Shown here piece after piece: positions 1-4,937 of a DNA stretch of 6,833 nucleotides. The DNA lies in contig JAZRWY010000070.1 in NCBI GenBank assembly GCA_045599945.1, positions 1 to 6,833 of the forward strand. The letters are read 5' to 3'. Under the pieces are notes generated by a model. The model made no database searches. It had not been told where the DNA came from and saw only the letters and a program-made list of their open reading frames with translations. How positions within the stretch are numbered: position 1 is the first letter of the stretch; each line of letters opens with the position of its first letter. Origin of the DNA: UMGS973 sp045599945. Lineage in GTDB: Bacteria > Bacillota > Clostridia > Peptostreptococcales > Anaerovoracaceae. Both the position numbers and the translations under genes were made by a program.

Positions 1-39
1 CTAGGTTTATACGGCAGCTGATAGTCAGTTGCATCTAAT
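1..39 (+). other. Spacer upstream of 5S rRNA
   Basis: Short stretch before the first paired base of the 5S gene. No open reading frame, tRNA fold or recognisable 23S 3' end can be seen in it. By position it is probably the 23S-5S spacer of an rRNA operon whose other genes lie outside the window; this is inferred from the usual operon order only. Confidence 0.4.
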
Positions 40-153
40 CCGGTGATTACAGCGGAGGGGCCACACCTGTTCCCATCCCGAACACAGCAGTTAAGCTCTC
101 CAGCGCCGATGATACTCGGCGGGCGACCGCCCGGGAAAGTAGGACGTCGCCGG
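40..153 (+). rRNA. rrf: 5S ribosomal RNA
   Basis: This is the 5S rRNA of the large ribosomal subunit. The ends CCGGTGAT (40-47) and GTCGCCGG (146-153) pair over eight positions to form helix I. Between them are the conserved 5S landmarks: GGGGCCACACC, CCCATCCCGAACAC, GTTAAGCTC, CCGATGATACT and GGGAAAGTAGG. The length of 114 nt is normal for Bacillota. A T-rich tract follows directly (154-170), and a full terminator lies at 187-219, so this is the last gene of an rRNA operon. Boundaries are set by the terminal helix and may be off by one or two bases. A short reading frame across it (43-255) is not a gene. Confidence 0.95.
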
Positions 154-186
154 TTTTTTCTTTTTTGTTTAATTACAATATATCTC

Positions 187-219
187 AAAACACTTTCAGT
201 TTTCTGGAGGTGTTTTTTT
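187..219 (+). terminator. Rho-independent terminator of the rRNA operon
   Basis: The arms 187-199 and 204-216 pair over 13 bp, with a few G-U pairs, around a TTTT loop (200-203). The descending arm merges into a run of seven T at 213-219. It lies 34 bases after the 5S gene and is well placed to insulate the surface-protein gene from strong rRNA transcription. Confidence 0.88.
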
Positions 220-277
220 ATGTCTGCGTTCGGATATAAATATAGTATACAGTAGAAAAATGTTAGATGAAAATTTC

Positions 278-301
278 CAATATAAAGCAAACTTTATATT
301 G
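278..301. repeat. Perfect inverted repeat, possible operator
   Basis: CAATATAAAG (278-287) and CTTTATATTG (292-301) are perfect reverse complements around CAAA. The right arm ends inside the predicted -35 box (299-304) of the following promoter. There is no T-run after it, so it is not an intrinsic terminator. A binding site for a dimeric regulator is the simplest reading, but this is inference; no matching copy was seen upstream of the paralogous gene. Confidence 0.5.
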
Positions 302-327
302 TATTTAGGCTCACTTATAGATATAAT
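299..327 (+). promoter_or_regulatory. Predicted sigma-A promoter for the ten-repeat surface protein
   Basis: TTGTAT (299-304) is separated by exactly 17 bases from a perfect TATAAT (322-327). An overlapping second TATAAT starts at 327. The leader to the ATG at 373 would be about 35-40 nt. The surrounding DNA is very AT-rich. The promoter lies after the rRNA terminator, which supports independent transcription. Confidence 0.7.
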
Positions 328-361
328 ATAATTAAGTATGTACATTATTAAGAACACGTTA

Positions 362-368
362 AGGTGAG
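362..368 (+). promoter_or_regulatory. Ribosome binding site that decides the start at 373
   Basis: AGGTGAG is complementary to the anti-Shine-Dalgarno core and lies four bases before ATG 373. The in-frame GTG at 364 lies inside this site and has no Shine-Dalgarno of its own, so ATG 373 is preferred. Starting there also begins the protein with MKRKIF, matching the MKKRLF start of the paralogue. Confidence 0.7.
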
Positions 369-372
369 CGGA

Positions 373-3300
373 ATGAAACGTAAGATATTTGCATATATAA
401 CCTTAATATCGGTACTTTTGTCCATGTTTCCATTCTATGCTGTTGCAGATTCTGTGGAGACCTTTTCCATACCGGTTTCCATCACATGGGAGGATTATGA
501 AAACCAGGATGGAGTGCGCCCTGCTTCAGTAAAACTGGAGCTTGTCTCGGGCAGTCATGTTCTAGCTGCAGAAGATATTAAAGGCGGAATGAATGCAAAG
601 GAATGGAATGGGAATATTTCTGTTCCTCAGGAAGCATTGGATGGGGTGGATCCTTCCGCATTAAAGATTGTGCAGAAGGGTGCAGAGGCATACACGTCTG
701 ATTTTGTATCCCAGCCATCCTATGATTTGTCATATGATCTTGAAAAGATTGAACAGCTCAAAACTACAGACTTTACAGTAGATAACGGATATGTGCTTTA
801 TGTCAGGAATGACAGCAAGGGCTATGTCTGGTCCCACAAACAGCTGGCAAAGGAAATCCGGGATTGCTTTCCGTCATATACCTTTGGCTATGGTAACGGT
901 CATTTCCATATAAACGGCAACTGCATCTATGCGGATGGCAGTCATGTATATTTTGGAAGTTCCCACAGGTGGACCTATGCAGAGATTGCAGCAGTAAGAC
1001 AGAAGATTTCCATTGAAGGATCTTTAGAAATCCGAAACAGCCATGTGCCGGAGATCATTCCTTTAAAGGGAAGCATCCGGTGGAACGATGATGAAGACGC
1101 ATACGGAAACAGACCGGCAGAGGTGACTGTTGATCTTTTTGCAGACGGCTGCAGAATTGCCAGCCGTACCATTTCTAAAGAGCAGAACTGGAAATGGGAC
1201 TTTGGAGAGCTGCCGGCATATGCACACGGCAAGGCGATTGCATATGCGGTAAAGCAGAAAGATGTAGAAGGATATGTTACCAGGCTGGATGACGGTATTC
1301 TGATCAATACTCTGAAAAAGACAGAAGTTACCGGAAGTGTTATTTTTGAAGATGAAATATCGGAAGATTCGGAGAGACCGGACAGCATTACCGTTGATCT
1401 TCTTGCAGACGGAAAAGTCATTGATACAAAAGAGATTACAGCCGGAAACAGCTGGGCGTGGAATTTTGATGAACTTCCGCAATATGTAAATGGGAAAAAA
1501 GTAACATATGCCATTGAAAAGAGAGAGGTTCCGGGATATTCCATGGAAATGGACGGCGATGTTCTGATCTGCAGAACGAAGACGACAAAGCTTTCCGGAA
1601 CAGTAGCCTGGGATGACACAGACAATGCATACGGCAACAGGCCGAAGGAAATCCGGATTCTTGTCTATGATGGAGATGTTCCGGTTGCTTCACAGATTGT
1701 AACCGGTGAAGACGGATGGACATACGTCTTCCACAACCTCCCGAAATACAGAGATGGAAAAACCATATCCTACAGCATCATGCAGGAAGATATTGCCGGC
1801 TATGAATGGAAGACACAGGGAAATGATGTCCGCAATACCGCAAAGAACATATCGGTAAGCGGCAGCATTGCATGGCAGGACCAGGATGATGCATATGGCA
1901 ACAGGCCGTCTTCAGTTGAGATAAAGCTTTATGACGGCAGTAAACTGATTGAAACAAAGAATGTAACGGCGAAGAACGGATGGAAGTATTCCTTTAAGGA
2001 TCTTCCGGGATACAGAAATGGAAAAGCCATTTCCTATTCGGTTCAGGAACGCGTGGCAGGATATGATACATCCATCCGCGGATTTCAGATTGTAAACAAT
2101 GCGGAAAAGACGGCTGTCGATGGAAATGTTTCATGGATGGACGAAGAAAATGCATATGAAAACAGACCATCTTCTGTAAAGATCTCCGTTTATGATGGAA
2201 ATCTGAAGGTCGCAGAGCAGCTGGTATCTGAGAAGATGAACTGGAGTTATTCATTTGCAGATCTGCCAAAATACAGAAACCAGAAAGAAATCTCATACAG
2301 CATTCAGGCGGCTCCAGTCAGAGGATATGCACTTTCGCAGAAGGGAAATGCTGCAATCTACTCACTGAAGACCATGGCCCTGACAGGAAAGGTGAACTGG
2401 GAGGATGAAGATAATGCATATGGCAACAGACCTTCCGGCATTACAGCTGTTTTGTATGAGGGAAGCAGAGAAATAGAAAGACAGACAGTTTCCGGCGACA
2501 GCTGGATGTGGTGCTTCTCCGATCTTCCATCTTATGTGGATGGAAGAAAAGCTTCCTACAGGGTAGAGATATTGGATGTTCCATGCTATGTGAAGGTATC
2601 CGGCGCCCATGATGTGACATTCCTGCCGGAACTCACGGATGTGAAGGGTAAGATCATCTGGCTGGATGGAAACAATGCAAGAAATGTCAGACCGGCATCC
2701 GTAGATCTCACTCTGATGGAAGGGAAGACATCCATCAGGAAGCAGAAGGCATCCGGCAATGCATTTACATTTACAGACGTTCCAAAGTACAGGAACGGTG
2801 AAGTCATCATCTATTCTGTAAAGGAAGGGGATGTGGCTGGATATGTTTCGAAAGTGACAGGACTTGAAGTACGGAACATTGAGATGTCGGATACATCTTT
2901 TGGTTCCGTTGTATGGAAAGATAATGATAACCGGAAGGGTACAAGACCGGAGCAGGTCACTGCTGAACTATATATCAATGGCGCGGCCAGCGGACAGACG
3001 GCAGCTGCAGATGAAGCAGGCGGCTGGACCTTTACCTTCCCGTCTGTACCGATGTATGAAGAAAACGGTTCTCCGATCAGTTATGCACTGAAGGAAATAG
3101 AGATTCCGGAAGGTTATGCGGTTTCCTATGAAACCAATGGTAACGGAGACACGGTCATTACCAATACCTTTGAGGACACAGAGATGGATATCTCGGTTCT
3201 TGTCTGCTGGAATGACCATGAGAACCGCTATGATTCCAGACCGAAGACCGTGAGCATAGAGCTCCAGGCAGACGGTGACGTGACTGAAACGGCTGAAATC

Positions 3301-3546
3301 ACTTCTGAAGATGACTGGACCTGTACATTCAAAGATCTTCCACGTACCGATGAAAACGGGAATGAGATAAAATATACAGTTTCGGAAAGAAAAATCGGTC
3401 ACTACAACACAAGTGTTTCAGGTTCTGCAGAAGGCGGATATGTCATCATGAACACATATACACTGGTCAGTGCGGATGTTATTGTGATACTATCTGTCAT
3501 AGCAGTATCGATGCTGCTGCTTCTGCTGTTTATCTTTGTACTTTAG
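373..3546 (+). CDS. Secreted ten-repeat Cna-B type surface protein, membrane-anchored, without sorting signal
   Basis: Predicted surface stalk or adhesin of 1057 residues. A signal peptide (about 1-25, likely cleaved after AVA) is followed by ten Cna-B type units recognised by W-x-D, a downstream RP, W...F...LP.Y, I-x-YS/YA and a terminal I-x-N. They start near residues 33, 231, 319, 408, 495, 582, 670, 757, 841 and 939. The first is split by an inserted module (about 130-215). The protein ends in a hydrophobic helix (about 1032-1057) with no LPxTG-like motif and no basic tail. Canonical Cna-B domains of this subtype have Lys two residues before the Trp, for a Lys-Asn isopeptide bond; here all ten units have Val or Ile (I37, I235, V323, V411, I499, V586, V674, I761, V846, V944). 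It is a paralogue of the protein at 4938-6767. Ligand unknown. The alternative start at GTG 364 would add three residues. Confidence 0.88.
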   Translation: MKRKIFAYITLISVLLSMFPFYAVADSVETFSIPVSITWEDYENQDGVRPASVKLELVSGSHVLAAEDIKGGMNAKEWNGNISVPQEALDGVDPSALKIVQKGAEAYTSDFVSQPSYDLSYDLEKIEQLKTTDFTVDNGYVLYVRNDSKGYVWSHKQLAKEIRDCFPSYTFGYGNGHFHINGNCIYADGSHVYFGSSHRWTYAEIAAVRQKISIEGSLEIRNSHVPEIIPLKGSIRWNDDEDAYGNRPAEVTVDLFADGCRIASRTISKEQNWKWDFGELPAYAHGKAIAYAVKQKDVEGYVTRLDDGILINTLKKTEVTGSVIFEDEISEDSERPDSITVDLLADGKVIDTKEITAGNSWAWNFDELPQYVNGKKVTYAIEKREVPGYSMEMDGDVLICRTKTTKLSGTVAWDDTDNAYGNRPKEIRILVYDGDVPVASQIVTGEDGWTYVFHNLPKYRDGKTISYSIMQEDIAGYEWKTQGNDVRNTAKNISVSGSIAWQDQDDAYGNRPSSVEIKLYDGSKLIETKNVTAKNGWKYSFKDLPGYRNGKAISYSVQERVAGYDTSIRGFQIVNNAEKTAVDGNVSWMDEENAYENRPSSVKISVYDGNLKVAEQLVSEKMNWSYSFADLPKYRNQKEISYSIQAAPVRGYALSQKGNAAIYSLKTMALTGKVNWEDEDNAYGNRPSGITAVLYEGSREIERQTVSGDSWMWCFSDLPSYVDGRKASYRVEILDVPCYVKVSGAHDVTFLPELTDVKGKIIWLDGNNARNVRPASVDLTLMEGKTSIRKQKASGNAFTFTDVPKYRNGEVIIYSVKEGDVAGYVSKVTGLEVRNIEMSDTSFGSVVWKDNDNRKGTRPEQVTAELYINGAASGQTAAADEAGGWTFTFPSVPMYEENGSPISYALKEIEIPEGYAVSYETNGNGDTVITNTFEDTEMDISVLVCWNDHENRYDSRPKTVSIELQADGDVTETAEITSEDDWTCTFKDLPRTDENGNEIKYTVSERKIGHYNTSVSGSAEGGYVIMNTYTLVSADVIVILSVIAVSMLLLLLFIFVL
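760..1017 (+). other. Unrecognised module inserted in the first Cna-B unit (ten-repeat protein)
   Basis: Residues about 130-215 interrupt the first Cna-B unit between its opening strands (WED...NQDG.RP) and its closing strand (EIRNS). The module contains VLYVRND, YVWS, an AKEIRDCFP segment, a Gly/Tyr/His-rich stretch (about 171-198) and two cysteines (C165, C184). I do not recognise the family. A counterpart in the same place occurs in the paralogue at about 5355-5642. Boundaries are approximate. Confidence 0.5.
1063..2880 (+). repeat. Tandem array of seven middle Cna-B repeats
   Basis: Units 2 to 8 follow one another with a period of 87-89 residues (about 264 bp), starting near residues 231, 319, 408, 495, 582, 670 and 757. 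Consecutive units share the signature DxDNAYGNRP, with near-identical DNA such as GCATATGGCAACAGGCCG. The paralogue has a single unit at this position, so this looks like expansion by tandem duplication followed by divergence. Confidence 0.85.
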
Positions 3547-3562
3547 ATCGGATGAAAGATGT

Positions 3563-3599
3563 CTTCCATGCATGATAATCTGTGCATGGAAGTTTTTTT
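3563..3599 (+). terminator. Rho-independent terminator after the ten-repeat surface gene
   Basis: CTTCCATGCA (3563-3572) pairs perfectly with TGCATGGAAG (3583-3592) around a 10-base loop, followed by seven T (3593-3599). It starts 16 bases after the stop codon. The next start codon lies only 30 bases beyond the T-run. Confidence 0.88.
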
Positions 3600-3629
3600 G
3601 AGCAAACAGAAGAGTTGGGTATTTAGGTT

Positions 3630-4727
3630 ATGAAGAAAAAGATCATTGTGATCATCATTCTGATTGCTGCAATTCTGGTAACCTGTCTGATCGGATTGGA
3701 ACTGTTCAGGGAGGAGCCCTATGCGGTTTTGAAGGATGGGACAAAAATTGAAAATCCATATGAACTGTGCATCGATGAAACGCCGGTCCTCTATGTTGCA
3801 TCTGAAGAGGAAGGACAGCAGATTATCAGCGGCATTGCAAACTATTACAACGCAGGAAGAAAAGTGGAAGAAACTTTTGTAGAGGAAAATATTACAGTTC
3901 AGCCTGCCAGACTGAAGCATAATGAACATCCGGGTGTCAATAGCGTAGAGGAAGCGATTGCCTATGTCATGAGAGGAAAGGACTCGCTGAAGCGTTATGA
4001 GGTTGTGGAAGGAGATACTGCCAAGTCCATTGCCGAAAAATACGGGCTTCTTTATGAAGATTTCAGACAGTGGAACATGAGTACGGACCTGGAGGCCATC
4101 AAGCCCGGAGATGTGCTGAAAATCTATGAGACGGAGCCTCTGGTACATGTGAGTACGAAGGTCAGAGAATCCTATATGGATCAGGTGGATTATGACACGG
4201 AGTACGAAGACAGCGATGCGCTTTATGAGGATGAAACGAAACTGAAGAGCAAAGGAAAGTATGGCAGTAAAAAAGTAAATGCTCTGGTGACGGAAATCAA
4301 TGGAAAACCGATCAACTGGAAGGTTCTCTCCGAAAAGGTTGTGAAAAAGCCTGTGGCGGAAGTAAAATGGAAGGGAACGAAAATCAGGGGGACGACGGTA
4401 GTAAAATATGCAGAGCAGTTCATAGGAAATCCGTATATTCTGGGAGGAGAGAGTCTGACCGATGGCATAGACTGCTCGGGATTTACGATGAAGGTCTACG
4501 AGAATTTTGGCTATACTCTGCCGCATGGGTCGCAGGAGCAGATGCAGTGCGGAAGAGCTGTGTCCTATGAGGATGCACAGCCGGGAGACCTGATCATATA
4601 TGATGGGCATGTTGCTCTGTATAAAGGGGACGATGAGGTGATTCATGCCCTGTCGCCATGGGCCGGCATTACGACAAGTCCTGCAAAATACAGAACCATT
4701 CTTGCCGTCCGCAGAATACTGGATTAG
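3630..4727 (+). CDS. Membrane-anchored LysM-G5-NlpC/P60 cell-wall peptidase
   Basis: Predicted peptidoglycan endopeptidase of 365 residues, acting outside the membrane. An uncleaved signal-anchor (about 5-23) is followed by an extracellular region (about 31-118) resembling the domain that often precedes LysM/G5 in Bacillota hydrolases (VLYVASEEEG, later SVEEAIAYV). Next come a LysM (about 122-166: YEVVEGDTAKSIAEKYG to KPGDVLKIYE) for glycan binding, a G5 domain (about 171-249), and a complete NlpC/P60 domain (about 256-365). The likely catalytic residues are Cys282 in DCSGF, His327 in GHVALY and His339 in VIHAL. The family usually cuts within the stem peptide, commonly D-Glu to diamino acid. 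The VTC at 17-19 is a poor lipobox, so it is probably not a lipoprotein. The Shine-Dalgarno is weak (AGG 3625-3627 is very close; GGG 3617-3619 is also possible). It lies between two Cna-B genes, which suggests a wall-remodelling role for them (inference). Confidence 0.92.
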   Translation: MKKKIIVIIILIAAILVTCLIGLELFREEPYAVLKDGTKIENPYELCIDETPVLYVASEEEGQQIISGIANYYNAGRKVEETFVEENITVQPARLKHNEHPGVNSVEEAIAYVMRGKDSLKRYEVVEGDTAKSIAEKYGLLYEDFRQWNMSTDLEAIKPGDVLKIYETEPLVHVSTKVRESYMDQVDYDTEYEDSDALYEDETKLKSKGKYGSKKVNALVTEINGKPINWKVLSEKVVKKPVAEVKWKGTKIRGTTVVKYAEQFIGNPYILGGESLTDGIDCSGFTMKVYENFGYTLPHGSQEQMQCGRAVSYEDAQPGDLIIYDGHVALYKGDDEVIHALSPWAGITTSPAKYRTILAVRRILD

Positions 4728-4745
4728 CAATTGAAGGAAACATAT

Positions 4746-4783
4746 GGCGCTGTACAGTAGCATTGTGCAGTGCCTTCTTTTCT
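4746..4783 (+). terminator. Rho-independent terminator after the NlpC/P60 gene
   Basis: GGCGCTGTACA (4746-4756) pairs over 11 positions, including G-U pairs, with TGTGCAGTGCC (4764-4774) around a 7-base loop, followed by the T-rich TTCTTTTCT. It begins 18 bases after the stop codon and separates the hydrolase gene from the next promoter. Confidence 0.8.
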
Positions 4784-4815
4784 GAAAAGAATAAAATACA
4801 ATGGAGAAAGGACTG

Positions 4816-4844
4816 TTGACTTAATTTTACCTTAAATATATAAT
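4816..4844 (+). promoter_or_regulatory. Predicted sigma-A promoter for the four-repeat surface protein
   Basis: TTGACT (4816-4821) and a perfect TATAAT (4839-4844) are separated by 17 bases, an excellent consensus match. The short inverted pair TTACC (4827-4831) / GGTAA (4845-4849) brackets the -10 box and could be an operator half-site pair, but it is short. This promoter gives a leader of about 85-90 nt. A second, weaker -10 (TACAAT, 4874-4879), with no clear -35, lies nearer the gene. Confidence 0.75.
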
Positions 4845-4926
4845 GGTAATGGTTTAAGTGATCCTAGATATGATACAATATAACACAGTTTATGAATATT
4901 ATTAGCAATAAAAGGTGAAAACGTAT

Positions 4927-4932
4927 AGGAGG
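4927..4932 (+). promoter_or_regulatory. Ribosome binding site supporting the GTG start at 4938
   Basis: A perfect AGGAGG lies five bases before GTG 4938, which fixes this non-ATG start. The resulting N-terminus MKKRLFAILTALAVV is a standard signal peptide and matches that of the paralogue. Confidence 0.9.
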
Positions 4933-4937
4933 ACAAA

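Noticed and set aside
1..39. tRNA gene or 23S rRNA end upstream of the 5S gene
   Set aside because: No cloverleaf and no recognisable 23S terminal sequence can be seen in these bases.
43..255. 70-codon plus-strand reading frame across the 5S gene
   Set aside because: It overlaps the 5S rRNA and the rRNA terminator, has no ribosome site, and its translation resembles no protein.
364..366. GTG start at 364 for the long surface protein
   Set aside because: It lies inside the AGGTGAG ribosome site and lacks its own Shine-Dalgarno. ATG 373 fits better and matches the paralogue's N-terminus.
975..1637. Minus-strand reading frame of 220 codons within the long surface gene
   Set aside because: It is opposite a clear repeat protein. 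The repeated DNA produces repeated antisense codons, which explains its length.
1063..2880. CRISPR-like or non-coding repeat array
   Set aside because: The period of about 264 bp is in frame and encodes diverged Cna-B units; there are no short direct repeats with unique spacers.
3630..3700. Lipoprotein signal in the NlpC/P60 protein (VTC at residues 17-19)
   Set aside because: The residue before Cys is Thr, not Gly, Ala or Ser, and the hydrophobic segment continues past the Cys. A signal-anchor is more likely.
3543..4763. Long minus-strand reading frame of 406 codons
   Set aside because: It lies fully opposite the NlpC/P60 gene and covers both flanking terminators. Its translation is rich in His, Arg, Phe and Leu without domain signatures. 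It is a shadow of the real gene.
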